64,000 bases of DNA, taken from Diprion similis (lineage: Eukaryota; Arthropoda; Insecta; Hymenoptera; Diprionidae). Location: the NCBI RefSeq assembly GCF_021155765.1, contig NC_060111.1, positions 7,040,481 to 7,104,480 of the forward strand, written 5' to 3'. Both the position numbers and the translations under genes were made by a program. Below the pieces are notes generated by a model that saw only the letters and a program-made list of their open reading frames with translations, did not search any database and was not told the origin of the DNA. Of the stretch, positions 37,141-49,665 are shown one piece after another; position 1 is the stretch's first letter, and every line of letters begins with the position of its first letter.

Positions 37141-37727
37141 AAAAAATTCACGAAATGGCGTCGGCATAAAGGAAAACATTTCTTTTACCCCCTTTTTTTG
37201 ACCTTTTCGAATTTTTTAAAAATACTCAAAAGTAAAATTTTCCAAAATCCAAGGCAAGAGCGATCGAGATATATATAAAAAAGATTTTCATCGAATTTCA
37301 AAGGAATCGGTAAGGTAGAACTTGAGAAATCATGACAACCACCTCGAAAAAAGTAGTTTTGAGAAAAACGCGTTTGAAGTTTGAGAAACAATTCCAGTAG
37401 AATGACTCAGATAATAATATTTAATACTCACTTTGGATTAATCGGCGATCCCAGATCCATACATTGGGCCTTCTTCTTTTTCGTAAGCAATGTCTCGCGA
37501 AATTCTTTCTGCTAACCGAGCTGTTCTGTCTTCTTTTGAAGCAGCAGAAGCTCGCAGTTCAGAGCGATCAATTCTAACTTCGTTGCGTCTGTAAATCCAC
37601 TGTATCTCCGGAAATAATTCGAATTTTGAAAAATCCGTTTAAGGGCATATTTTTGAGGGTCGAAACTTCGAAAATATGCAAAAAAAAATCGATTTTTTCA
37701 AATTTCTAGACCAGAATACTCCCTTAA
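37141..37727. mobile_element. Element family C, truncated inverted copy
   Basis: This is the reverse complement of about the first 590 bp of the copy at 4560-5438. It keeps the GGGAGTATTCTGGTCTAGAA end next to TTAA (37724-37727) and lacks the other end. The 41-codon frame (37438-37563 on the minus strand) is open in this copy as well, with substitutions such as P to A and F to L. Confidence 0.75.
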
Positions 37728-37729
37728 AG

Positions 37730-40361
37730 GGAAAAGAAGGTTTCCACCTTATTCCTAAGAGGGTTTATTGTATACAATACCTACACAAAAAAAAAAAAAA
37801 TCGTTTTTTCGAAAATTCTACATGGGAAACCATCCTTAAATATATCAACCTCTAATAGAAACATTTTCCACGTGTTACTTCCGAAATCCTCAGACTGATC
37901 TCCCTACTTATTTTCCAAATTCTACTTGATGCGACGTTGTAAGATATTGAATCAATCTGGTACTAAAGAACGACGTAGAAAGTCTACAGAATAAATATCT
38001 AAACGTAAATAAATGTTGCGCAGAGAAAAATCTCCACCCGCACCGTTGAAAATCGTTACCGTAGATTGATATCAATTTTTCATGGGTACCATATAAATAT
38101 ATATCTATACATAACACGTGTAGACGAAATCTTGACGCAGGTTATATTTTTTCCGAGGCTTCGGTGTGAATCCGCTCATTAAAAGTTGCAGGCTTTTCCC
38201 GACCTCGCCTTTGCCTCGTCCTGATCCTGATCCTCGCCCTCTTCCTTCTTGCGTTTCTTCTTCGTATAGTTATAACGTGGAGGGAAGGCGGGAGAATTAT
38301 TACGACGCGAAAACTTGGCCCTTGACGTTTTATTTTGTTTTTAATTTTCCCCATCTCTCTATTTTTCAGCCCTTTTTTCATCCTTCTTTATTTGTTCAGT
38401 GTGTGTGTGTGGGTGTGTGTTTGTTTTTTTTCTCTCTTCCTTTTCTTTTTCTGTTTTTTCGTCGTTTTTACTTCTCATTTTCCAAGAGCCTAGATTGGCG
38501 ATTAAAAGTTCCCTGCAGCACGTCGAATTTACGAATTCCTCCGGGGTTTACGGTTTCACCAGGGCCTGATCTGGTTACCGCAAGGACATTAGTTCCTCCC
38601 GGTGAACCCGCTTCTTTCCCCTTCTGCAGCCTCCTCTAAACGGAAATTCAAATCTCCGAGGCCATCGAGCGTAATGGCTCAATTTCTTTCCTCGTGATTG
38701 CGAATATAATACGCCGTTTATACCTATAGCTCACGTCATTCCGTATGATACACGTGTCTCGTACGTATGTTATTAATGTTACACACTCGCCTCTGATTTC
38801 GATATTATAACTTTGCAGAATTCGAATTTCGAATCTTCAACATCGTTAGTTATCATCGATATTATTGCGTGTGACTGCAGACGTCACGAGAAATCAAGAA
38901 CTGATTATAATTTATATTATTATGTAATATAATTGATTATAATTTATAGAGTTGTTAAAGTCGTCGTTTGCGAATATCTCTTTAAGAATACGAAATTAGA
39001 AAATAATTTTATCAGAAATTAAAGTTTCGACATCGATGCTTGATTATAATCGCTTCGAAATTGTTAAAAATTAAGTGTAACATTGACTAATTTTATTCGG
39101 ATGACTATTTTCTAAAAATTTGTCGAAACATTTTTTTTCTATCGTAATTGGCATCGGAAATATTCAATTATAGGTACACGACATCGAATCGATTTTGATT
39201 ATAATTAAGGAACAGTAAAAATAAACTGACAAATGGAAAAACAAGAGAAAATCTGTGTCATTGACTTTGTAGAAAACCGTCTTGCATATGAAACGAGTTC
39301 TATTTTAAGAAAAAATTAATTAGTACCGATTTTTATTTAAAAAAATTATAAAATTAATAAAAAGTATCGGCTTCTAGCCAACCAGGCTCCTCCGTATATA
39401 ACTGACATCCGCAATTCAAACAATATATGTAACACGAAACCTTATCAAGTATGTATGGTCCGTGTATGTATAGTACAGCAAACAATGAGACCTCACTCCT
39501 AAAGATTAATATAATTTTACCCGATTATGTAATTTTACCCTGTTAATACCGGTGTGGATCGTCAGTTGTAAACGTCTAGAGAGGATCATCCCGGAATTAT
39601 TTCAGGGCTAAATGCCGGAGCAGCATCACGTCATCGTTGCCGTTCACTTTGTTCGGATTATTTATAATATCTACCGAGGTTCTCGCAATTCCATATTCCT
39701 TGCAACATAATTAAATCACGGATAAAGTCACGTCACTTTAGGTATCGTGTCGAAAACTCGAGTGACAATTAAGAATGACAAAAAATAATCGATTGTTTTT
39801 TCTCCCGATCAATCGAGTGTAATCGATAATAATTATTTTTTCAAACTCGATTAATCGACCGACTCTATTAATTTTTCTCACAATCCGTTTTTGTTATTTT
39901 ACTTCCATAAACGACGTAATGGGATATGAATTTATGTTATTAAAGGATCAATTATTATTATTGCCTTTGATAATTATCAAAAAACCTTTCCGTTTTTAAG
40001 ACTGCTCACTGAAATTTACGAAATTATTCTGTCACCGTTTCAAAAAATACAAAATCAGCGATGAATCGATTCATTTTTACCGATTCAATCGCGTCATGTT
40101 CGATTATTTTTTTTAGACTCGATTAATCCATGCATCAATTATATAATTTGTAGCTCAGTAACCATCGCTAGTCGTAATTAAACCTGCATTATCAGCTATT
40201 CCAAATTATTGCGCATCGTTGCTATTACGTATGGATAATTGCAATTTTTTATGCAAATCAAGGTGAAAAGTTAAAGTTATGTGTTTATAACATGATATCG
40301 AACCTCGCGAATAGAAATCGGTTTGCAATTTTTTTAACCGTTGCCGCATCGCATTGCTGCC
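37730..40361. other. Intergenic DNA, no gene seen
   Basis: A 157-codon frame at 38166-38639 is driven by TC-rich and GT-repeat DNA. 38640-40360 is AT-rich with no supported frame. Confidence 0.5.
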
Positions 40362-40389
40362 GGGGGGGGGAGGGGGGGAGGGGGGGAGG
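40362..40389 (+). repeat. G-rich tract
   Basis: Runs of seven, seven and six or more G separated by single A, about 100 bp 5' of the GC-rich promoter-like block. Confidence 0.9.
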
Positions 40390-40479
40390 CACGATCTTCA
40401 AAATTACGTGAAAACCTTTTTTTTAAAAAACCTTTTCAAAAAACCGGGTACTTGGGTCCACCCTAAAATCTCGAAGAAC

Positions 40480-40740
40480 ACTCGCGAGCGAGCGAAGCGA
40501 GCAAAGCGAGCGATCGAAGGAATGAGAACCAAGACGCACGAAGAAGTGGAGATAAAAAAGAGGAGATTTGGTCGGGGCGAACGGAACGGGAGGGAGTCGG
40601 CGAGTGCGCATGCGCACGAGTTGCGTGCGGCATGGAGCCAAGTCGTTGACAGCGCAGGCCGCCGTTTGGCAAACAGTAGTCAGTCGACATCCGCCGAGGC
40701 GTGGGTGGATTCATGCCGAAGTTCGGATCAGCGAATCCAC
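40480..40740 (+). promoter_or_regulatory. GC-rich promoter-like block with a perfect NRF-1-type palindrome
   Basis: This local CpG- and GC-rich stretch in AT-rich DNA has GTGCGCATGCGCAC at 40604-40617, a perfect fit to the NRF-1/ewg consensus. The insect initiator-like TCAGT lies at about 40679-40683. The coding-like DNA at 41-43 kb lies downstream. Direction and target gene are inferred only. Confidence 0.4.
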
Positions 40741-41354
40741 AAATCTGTTAGGGGGTTCAAATTGGCTGAGCTTTGTCGGCAGTGCGCGAATTTAATCGCG
40801 AATTTTAGAGATCGCAGTTCCGCAGACCATTTGAGAGAAGTGCTTTTTGGGATTTCTGGTGTTACAATAAAATTTAGTGATCAGTTCGGGCTTATGGTTA
40901 CCCATGATGGTAGTTAGTAGTGCTCGTGATGGTCGCTGAGTACTCTGAGCACCACCACGAAGGGTCAAATCGCTCCAGGATTCTTCGGCAGCTTTAAGGT
41001 CAGTTGGTCACACACAACGAAAACCCTCGCGGACCGGAAGTCGATCGAACTATTCTTCTTCAGCCTCTTCGATCACTCGTCTCGAACACGGTATGTGAGA
41101 CTTTGTTCTTCGCTTCGTTTATCCGAGGAGAAACGAGACCTGAAGGGGATGCTGGACGTTCAGAGGGTCATGGAAAGGGAGGATTGATTACCGGCTTCCA
41201 GCGACTGATCGAGCCTCTTTTTGAACTGTCAAAACTGGCTCTGCACGTGTCGTGCGAAGACGATGTTCCGATTTTGATACTCTTTGAGATTTTTTTGGAA
41301 CAGGTTGTCAGATGATCGTGTGGAGGCTCGTCTAATCTCGGTTATCGCACGGTA

Positions 41355-41852
41355 ATGAGAGAGAGATGCGGTTCTCTGATTAACAAACGAGTCCGATTAT
41401 CTGTCATTGACGTAGATTTGAAGCTCCGAAAAGCAGTTTTTGGTTATTTACTTGTCGAAGTTTGGGAACGTTTGGGTCACGGTTTTTCTCTTTCATGTCT
41501 TCGAGTTATTACTCCGTTGCGCAGATCATCGTTATTGCCAATATCGACGGACAGATTCGTTGAACCAGAATTGAATGATCCAATTTTGAGAAATTTTTCA
41601 TCTCGACCTTCGCAGCAGGTGGCTGACCAATATTCTGACTCAAGCTTAATCTCGTTGTTGTTGGACATTTTACTTCCTTGTCTCATTTTTTTGAGGCAGT
41701 TTAAAAAGAAGTATACCGATTGTGAGAATTTGAACGCGCGCTTTCGTATCAGCGCGTTACTCATCGGAGTCATTATTAGTCAACGAGCCGATAAAAAGAC
41801 AGCTGTAGTACTAATGATACTGCTTCGAAATCTGAGAGAAGTTAATCGATAG
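41355..41852 (+). other. Unassigned open frame of 165 codons
   Basis: A long open frame in fairly GC-balanced DNA. It starts MRERCGSLINKRVRLS and contains a Leu-rich stretch (LISLLLDILLPCLIFLRQF). The opposite strand also has a 98-codon frame (41477-41773) with MSNNNEIKLESEYWSATCC. At most one of them is real. I recognise neither. A decayed gene is as likely as a live one. Confidence 0.25.
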
Positions 41853-42280
41853 ATAAAACATTCAAGAGAAGACAAGGCCTTGATTATACGAGTTACGTTC
41901 ATGCCTTGTGAAACGATAATGAAAATTCGACGATTCAAAAATTTGAATCTCTATTCGAAAGTAGATTCCGATTCAATCCGTATTCAATTAGACTAAACGC
42001 TACTTCGACTAGACGTAACGTACTTGAAAATCAACAAACCAGTTACTCTGATTAACGCCACATTCTATCGTCTCCGCTGATAATTATCTATATATGCTAA
42101 GCGATGTGCGCTATAAAAAGCGTCAGATAAGCTTACGAGTCGCGAAGTTGACTCGGTTCTCTTAAGACCCAAAGAAACATAAATCAGCTGGCATTGCACT
42201 GCCTCAGACAATCTTTTAGAAGTAGAGTAAAGCAAATTTCTATTAAATTTTATCCCATTTTTATCGAACGTCACTTTGTA

Positions 42281-42734
42281 GGGAATCAAATTGAAACATT
42301 TTCCTCACAAGAACGTCACTTTCGGCTACATAGAATTGCGGAAAATATTTATCACCTGGTACTTCCATCCTCCCCAACGATTCGAAACACTCGAAATGAT
42401 TTTACCAAGGCTAACCGTGAAGAAGAACTGCACGAGCATAGAATTTGTGGTATTTAGCGAGTTTTGGCCGCAGATTCTTGGCCCTTGGAACGATCTTGTG
42501 AAATTTGAGAACGGTCATTGGATGCAGAGTTCGAAAGATCGAGTCGTAGACTGGCACTTTGTCCGTTTGTTGGCTCCCCAGAGAAATCTGCGGTGCGAGC
42601 TTCGGGCCCCGTTGAAAAGGGCGAAAATTCTTCTCGATTTTAACGAAGTTAAGATGGCATTTACAGGAATTTCAGGAATTAAATTCCTCTGGGTATTTCG
42701 GTTAAGTTTTTTTCTCATGCAGGAAAAGTTTTAA
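42281..42734 (+). other. Probable coding exon, product unknown (terminal exon candidate)
   Basis: The open frame follows an acceptor-like TCACTTTGTAG and runs about 150 codons to a stop. It includes FGYIELRKIFITWYFHPPQ, FVVFSEFWPQILGPWNDLV, DRVVDWHFVRLLAP and KILLDFNEVK. Codon third positions vary as in true coding DNA and the composition is that of a folded domain. The frame begins without ATG, as expected of an internal or last exon. A TATAAAAA lies upstream at about 42113. No known family comes to mind. Confidence 0.4.
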
Positions 42735-44265
42735 AAATTCTTTAGACGTTTTTGCTATGCATTTCTTACATATTTTGGGAAGTAAATTTACCTCATTAGG
42801 TCCTCTCATTTAAGTGTATCAGGGTGATGACGCACAGAGTACAATTAAAAATAGAGTGTAAGAAGGTAAAAATTCTACTCACAAATGCTCACCAATTGTC
42901 ACAGGATTTTTTAACAGCTTAATTTTGAAAAAAAAAACATTTTTAAAAATCGTGACCAAAAAGAAAGACTGTTTTTTAACACCAAATTTAGGGAATCTCA
43001 TTCTCAGGTGAGAGTTTGGGAAAAATCTTGTGACAATGTGTGGAGAATACTCAAAAAAAAAAAAAAAACAACGTATAAAAATTTTAGGGGAATCGGTTAG
43101 AAACTTTGCGCAGAAGTTCGGTAAATTAGAGGTGAAGAAAAATACATTCAAAGTTTAAACGGTTCATTATATTAAATTTGCCGTATGCGGATTCATAAAA
43201 ATCGAACATTTTTTACCCCCAAAAATTTTACCATTCGGAGGAGGGATGTTGGTGTATAAAAACGTGAAAAAAATTTGCATCCTGCTACTTTAGAATGACT
43301 TTCAAGTAATTGAGGGTCCAATCTACGATCATGTCTTGCTTCATTCATATGTTTTGTATTTTTTTCTCCATTAAAGAGGCAGGCTCAATTGATCGTCACA
43401 AGAAATAGTCTTTTTCGTTTTTATAACGTATAATTTACAAGATTTTCGACAAGCTTTTGCTCCTATTCCAGAAAAGGAGTTAATAACGACGTTCGTTTAT
43501 CGTACCAACTTCGACAAGATTCTCGTCTTCAATTCTCTCGAGTCTAGTTGAACATCTTCGACTGTATAATAGTTCCACGATCAGCTGCTTTCCAATCAAA
43601 CCTTTATCAGAGATGAGATTCAATTGCGATCAAAAAAAAAAAAAAAAAAAAAAAACGCGTATTTCGGGGTCGAAACATCCGCAGCGATGTTGGCAGCCTC
43701 CTCTTTCAGCATCCAGACTCCAGGCTCGATCCTCCGTGAGGTGAAACATGCGGTCAAACCGGTTGTCCCGAGTTCTGCCGGTCAGCCCGGTTCATCGGGG
43801 TCCTTAAGGCCCTCCGGGTCAGCGGGTCGTCAGGGTCGACCGGGACTCAACGCAGATCGGCGTTCCGGAAAGGACGCGGCCGACTCGCGAATCGGACTGG
43901 CTTTCCTAACGACGTTGAAATTTCTTCTTTTTTTTTTTTTAAATAACTAATTCGACATTCAAACCGACGGTGATAAATTTGAAAATTTGATCTAGACGTG
44001 ATCTCTTTCATTTCAAATTTCAACCAATATAGGATGGTGTGTGGGGTTCATTCGTTGTCTATGCTTTGAAATTGTAAAAAATTATTCGCATTGCATTTTT
44101 TATATTTTTATGGACCTTTAACATTACTTACTGGGATGATTCTTCACGATGCAAATCTTAAACCTAATTTATATACAATTTAAATCAACGCAGGGACATC
44201 GAATAATCGAATAAATATAAGGAACACGACAAATTATACGACAAATTTTCTAATGTTGATGTTTG

Positions 44266-44267
<2 letters not shown>

Positions 44268-44307
<40 letters not shown>
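44268..44307. repeat. (TA)n microsatellite
   Basis: Pure TA run of about 20 units. It is not next to a family B element, unlike most TA runs here. Confidence 0.95.
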
Positions 44308-44310
<3 letters not shown>

Positions 44311-44987
44311 TTTGCATATACGAAGCAGTTTTACCAGTTAGATCGCGCGAGATTCAGAGTAAAGAAAAAATCATGCACACACACTCATGCCACATTTAAG
44401 ATACGCCTGTTGATAACGGTTATGTGATTATTAAAGTAAGCTTGCTTGTTATCAAGACTCTTAATTTCACCGAGTGACTAGAAATTATCAACAATAAATT
44501 ACAGCAAAGTTTAAATTTGTTGTTGTATAAATTGAACGAATATTTAATTCGCACAGCGATCATTTGCAATCTGGCAAAAATAACAACTAACAGAAAATAA
44601 TCGATTCTACACCATGAATTTAAATGAAATATGTGTTGAACTTTTTAAGTAACTTTTCGTTTTATTGAAAAATTATGCATAAACGAGATTAATATCTTTC
44701 GAAAGTGCCAAAAGTTCATGTATAAAGTTAATCAAAACACCACATAAATAACTGTGACAGAGTAAATAAACAACCCCTTCCGTTCTCACTTCTATAATGA
44801 ACTCCGTACCTGAAAAAAGTTCAAATCATCGGCCTCGATTAATTATATTATTCGGCAGTGATCCGACTTGTGTAAAAATATATACATATGTATAATAATT
44901 GAAACCATCTTGAAAATTGATCGTTGGATAGAAATTACTTAGGGCTGGTTTTTTCATCCTTTAAAGATTTATTCTAACGAAATGGCA

Positions 44988-45008
44988 GGGGGGGGGGGGG
45001 GGGGGGGG
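44988..45008 (+). repeat. Homopolymer of 21 G
   Basis: Unbroken G run. Such runs are rare and error-prone in assembly, so the length may be inexact. Confidence 0.85.
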
Positions 45009-45362
45009 CGAGTAACCGTATCGAGGGCTAATCGTGGCGGACTTCTAAATCATTTTGGAATTTATCTCGTTCGCGTGTTCGGTTAGGTTACAAGGCGCGT
45101 GTTTTAGATCACGCAGCCACCAACTTGGCCGCATTCCGCGGAATCCGAATAAGGCGTAAACCTTCCGCCGCCTCTCCCTATAAGATCGAGTCCCATTAAC
45201 CCGGCATTTGCAGCTTCGCTTTGCAGCGTCAAGTCGATAATTCACGCTTTTATTCATCCTGACAGGTTTTGTCGAGATGTTGAAGTTTCGCGGCGGGAAA
45301 ATCGGTAAACAAAATTGTCAAAACCATTAATTAATCGTGTTTAACCCTAGAATTGTATATAT

Positions 45363-45974
45363 TAGGGTGGCATAAAAAAAGTCGACTAATTTTTTTAGTC
45401 TCGTGTGACAAAATGTTAGTTTTTGATGTTTTAAGAGCCCACTCTAAAGGGCAGTTCAGAAAAAAATTTTCAAGAGGTCGCTCCACATTTTTTAAAACGT
45501 CAAAAATCGTTTTTTTTTTATTTTTTTTTCTCGTTACGGTATAATCTTATAGACAAAAAAAAAAAAAATAACTTTCCAAAAGTTTCAGTTCAAAATTTGA
45601 ATTTTGAAAGGTCGCTCATAATTTTTTTTCAATTTTTTGCTGCATTTCTTTAGATCTTTTCGAGCGACCTTTTAATATTCATATTGAAATTTCATACATT
45701 TTTTTTTCTTCTATTTAGTAGGAAAGAATCGATAACAATACACCACGACATGAATTAAAAATCAAACAAAATACTGAAAATATAATTTTTTTTATTTAAT
45801 TCTTTGACGAATTTGACATTAAGAAAAAAATTTTGAGCGACCTCTTAAAATTTTTTTTTGTTCGAGCTGTCCTTTGGAGTGGGCTCCTAAAACATAAAAA
45901 ACTAACATTTTGTCACACAAGAGTCGAAAAAAAAAAAAAAAAAAAAAAATAGTCGGTTTTTTTGCGCCACCCTA
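45363..45974. mobile_element. MITE family B, copy 5
   Basis: Both ends are intact: TAGGGTGGCATAAAAA and TTTGCGCCACCCTA. The inside runs in the opposite sense to copies 1-4, since the GTCGCTCATAATTTT block precedes GATCTTTTCGAGCGACC. This is the only inverted B insertion here. Confidence 0.85.
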
Positions 45975-46431
45975 GTATGTAGATCGTGCATAATAAATTG
46001 TATAAATTGTGAAATTTTCTTCTTCCTTTTGTATCGAGGAAAGCAATTTTGTACCATTTAAAAATTTCAGAGAACTTGAAAAGTGTGTAAAAATTTGGCA
46101 CACCCGAACCCGGCTCAATTCCGAACGATGATCCCTAATTTAATTTTAAGGTTTGAAATCACTCTGGGGTACAAACGTACCCCGAGTGTAGACGTTGACA
46201 AATCGGCTCTTGACGAAGGCTGAAATCAACTAGCAAAATTCAGACAGTTGAAAATAGGGAAACTGTGGGCAGCCTGCCGATACGAATAGTCTATCATGCA
46301 GAATCGAATTGACGAAAGCTTTTCAAAGACTTCGAAGAAGCATCAACCTCGCGTGTATATCCCCGAGACGAGGTGTTTATTGAGCGATCGCGCCTTTGCC
46401 AGAAGAGAGCTGCTCGTGTTTTCTTTGGAGC

Positions 46432-46474
46432 TGGTGGTGGTGGTGGTGGTGGTGGTGGTAGTGGTAGTGGTGGT
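46432..46474 (+). repeat. (GGT)n microsatellite
   Basis: Trinucleotide run with two AGT interruptions. In the 66-codon frame across it (46296-46496) it would encode poly-Val, which argues against that frame being a gene. Confidence 0.9.
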
Positions 46475-46765
46475 TTATAACACTGTAAAGCTCTAGCAGG
46501 GCAAGATCGGTCCGCGAGTTTCTTCGGGCTAACAAATTGTATCTATATACACGGTAAGAAATATAAACGGAAGTACTTTTTCGGGTGTATAATAAGTCCG
46601 TTGTGTAATGGTAATGGACTTCCGAAACGAAGTGACTTTTCCTTGTGCCGGCCGCGTTTCCCTGGAAAAAAAAAGGAGATTAGAACCCGCAGGTAGTAAT
46701 GAACCGACAACCTGCGCTCACACCTACTCGTATATCGATCAAACGCCTCTCTCTATCTTTCTCTC

Positions 46766-46767
<2 letters not shown>

Positions 46768-46796
<29 letters not shown>
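46768..46796 (+). repeat. (CT)n microsatellite
   Basis: CT run in a pyrimidine-rich stretch. Confidence 0.9.
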
Positions 46797-46798
<2 letters not shown>

Positions 46799-47814
46799 TT
46801 CTCCAGCCCAAACGGAGATTGTGCCAAAAGTCTCTACGCGGAGGAAATATTAGCGAACTAAAGGTCAGTATTCACAAATTGCTACAAGCTTGAGTTAGTT
46901 CCTTGTCTTTTTAGACTGCAATCAAGTTTTATAACCACAAAAATCGAAGTCACACACGCACCCCTTAATTATTTAGACTTCCAGACTTATTGTCAAAGCT
47001 CAGACTCAATCAACTTAATTCGAATGATTTTATACGCGATGTAGAGTGACTCTTTGTATATATCTCGTGATATTTCAAATATATTCTCAAACGACAGACA
47101 CGATTTCGTTTGTGAAAAAATAACCCGAATCTCAATCTCTCTAGCACGCGAGTTCAATCTGTCTCACTTCCGTTTCTACGGTGTATAAGGTATAAAACGA
47201 TTGTAGGACCTCATAGCTGTTCTCAGTTGGTGCGTGGCTTTGTGGTGAACTTTGTTTTTTTTTTTTTTTTTTTTTTTCTTCTTCTTCTTCTTTTCCGGTA
47301 GAAATTCCTCCACCTCGGTTCTTCGGGCAATACTATATACTGACGTCCTGCAAAGAATTGGAAAAGAAAAGAAAAAGGATATAAAAGCAGCTCTGCGTGC
47401 CTACCTATATGTGTATGTCTTACTTTATGTATGGACCGCGTATACTTACAATTCTTCTCAGCGATACATCAAAGATGGAGAATTGAAGCACAGTGTGCAT
47501 GTCGGAAAGGTCGATTCAGCCCGCGAACTTTGGTGCTTCGTTATTTTCTGAAGCATCAAAAGTGCACGAGTTACACGCTTGTTAAGTCGCAAATTTTCTT
47601 CGCTTCTCGGAAACGGGTTCGAGATGTAATTATCTAAAAAGTCGAGGAACGGAGAATACCTAAGAGGGGAAAAAATGAGGTGTTTAAAGAATAATGCGTT
47701 CCAGTTTATTGCTCGATGATCTTCACGCCGTTCTCTGATTACAATCGATTCGACAATACGCCCGATCGCCCATAAAACACCTCTCTCGGCTTTAGGGTTC
47801 ATTTGCGATAATCT

Positions 47815-47849
47815 GGGGGTGGGTGGGGGTGGGGGTGGGGGTGGGGTGG
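47815..47849 (+). repeat. G-quadruplex-type (GGGGGT)n tract
   Basis: Six runs of three to five G separated by single T, one of the strongest quadruplex motifs in the window. Confidence 0.9.
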
Positions 47850-48303
47850 AAAAGAGGTTCTCAAAGCTCTTCCGGAAGAAAAAGCCGCCCGTTTGCGAAG
47901 AAATATTATAGGAACCACGCATAATTCCGCCATGCATGATTGCATTGCTTATTCGTATCTTCTCATTAATTTTCAGGAAACTCGTTAGACGGATTCCTGG
48001 TCAAATCGATCATTCGGTTAATCAATAAATCGAACCACCGATCGATCGATCAATCAATCAATCAATTATTCTTTGAATCGGTCAAGCCTGCCATCATAAA
48101 TCTGATGCTTAATATTAATGCCCGAGGTTTGAGTGCATGCATGCTGCAATCTGTATGTACACGCGTTGGTGAAACAGCGTGAACTTTGATTGTACAACAG
48201 GTTTTTGTCCAGCATCAATGATGCGGGGGACAACGGAGCGTCTGCCGATCGACGGTGACACAAGGAACGGTTGTTACTTATAATAACTCATCGCTGTTTG
48301 TAC

Positions 48304-48322
48304 AAGGGGTCATTGACCCCTT
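48304..48322. promoter_or_regulatory. Perfect 19-bp palindrome matching the ecdysone response element
   Basis: AAGGGGTCATTGACCCCTT is an inverted repeat of GGTCA half-sites with a 1-bp spacer (IR-1). It fits the published EcR/USP consensus RGGTCANTGAMCY at every position. The nearest assigned gene is far away, so a target cannot be named. Confidence 0.5.
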
Positions 48323-48479
48323 TACGTCACTCGCAAGCCCGCAACGCTAAGTTAAACACACCTTAAGTCCCGCGAGAGCGGTGTTAAGCAGCTATAAGGA
48401 GTGCGTGTGTGAAAAATTGGAAAGAACGAGAAGACAAAGAAGACAAAGATTTTCAAGAATTTATACACTATATATATAT

Positions 48480-49665
48480 TAGGGTGATTTTTTTTTTGAA
48501 CGACTATTTTTTTTTTCAGTGTCCATCGAAAATTCTGTTCTATATGTCGAACAAAAAATTCCCTAAAAGTTATAGCCCTTAATATTAATATTAAGTACTC
48601 GCCCAGGGCGTGAAAGGATTTCCCATGTAAAATACACGTGAATCGAAGCGTTTTTCTTTCAAATCTCTACAACTCAGCGGAATTTTATGATATCACAATG
48701 GTCTTGGTCGTAAATTACGCAGAATTGCACGATCTTCAAAAGTGTTCGGAACGGCATAAGTGCAACTTACTTTTGTGAGGTGGTACAGGGCACTAAAGTT
48801 GATTTTTACCCAAGATTCTGCTTTTTTCGCTGTTTTCTCCAAAATGATTAACTGTACCAAAAAAATTTAAAGAACAACTTTATTGGAAATTTGATTTCCT
48901 ACAAGAAAGGTCCTTTAAACCAAAATGCTCAGATTGATATTTCTTGGGATATCGGAATTCAACTTACTTGACGTATAAAATTTTTATGTTCTATTGAATT
49001 AAACGTTTTAATATAATATAACCAATAAACATTATGCTTTATTGAATCAAACGCTTTGAATTACTGATATTCCAATGGAATAGATCGAATGAATCGAATC
49101 GAAAAAAATCAAATTCCAATACAATATCAATAATTTAAAACGTTTGATTCGATAAACCATAAAAATTTTATACGACAAGAAGTTAAATTTCGATATCTCA
49201 AGAAATATCAATCCGAGCAATCAGGTCTACAGGACTTTTTTTTGTAGAAAATTGAATTTCCAACAAAGTTTTTCTTCACATTTTTTCGGTAAAGTTGATC
49301 ATTTCGGAGATAACAGAGAAAAATGGAGAATTTTGGGTAAAAATCAACTATAGTGACCTGTACCATCTCACCAGTGTAAGTAGGACTCACGACGTTTCAG
49401 ACACTTTTGAAGATCGTTGAATTCTGCGTAAATTGCGACCAAGACCAATGTGAAATCATAAAATTCCACTGAGTTGTAGAGATTTGAAAAAAAAACGCTT
49501 CGATTCACGCGTATTTTAGATGGGAAATCCTTTCACGCCCTGGGCGAGTACTTAATATTAATATTAAGAGCTATAACTTTTAGGGAATTTTTTGTTCGAC
49601 ATATAGAACAAAATTTTCGATGGGGACTAAAAAAAAAAGATAGTCGTTCAAATATAACCACCCTA
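48480..49665. mobile_element. Foldback element, family A copy 2
   Basis: This element of about 1.19 kb begins TTAGGGTGATTTTTTTTTTG and ends with the inverse before CACCCTAA. It is flanked on both sides by (TA)n, consistent with insertion at TA. Its halves are inverted repeats containing TTAATATTAATATTAAG and matching the inner part of copy A1. It is non-coding. Confidence 0.85.

Noticed and set aside
40354..40917. A 187-codon open frame
   Set aside because: It starts in a G-rich tract, crosses the CpG-rich promoter-like block and shows no domain. Its length is explained by low stop-codon density in GC-rich DNA.
43624..43950. A collagen-like Gly-X-Y exon
   Set aside because: About eight triplets fit (GQP GSS GSL ... 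GRP), but one Gly is Arg, the frame is bounded by poly-A and poly-T, and no splice sites or neighbouring collagen exons were found.
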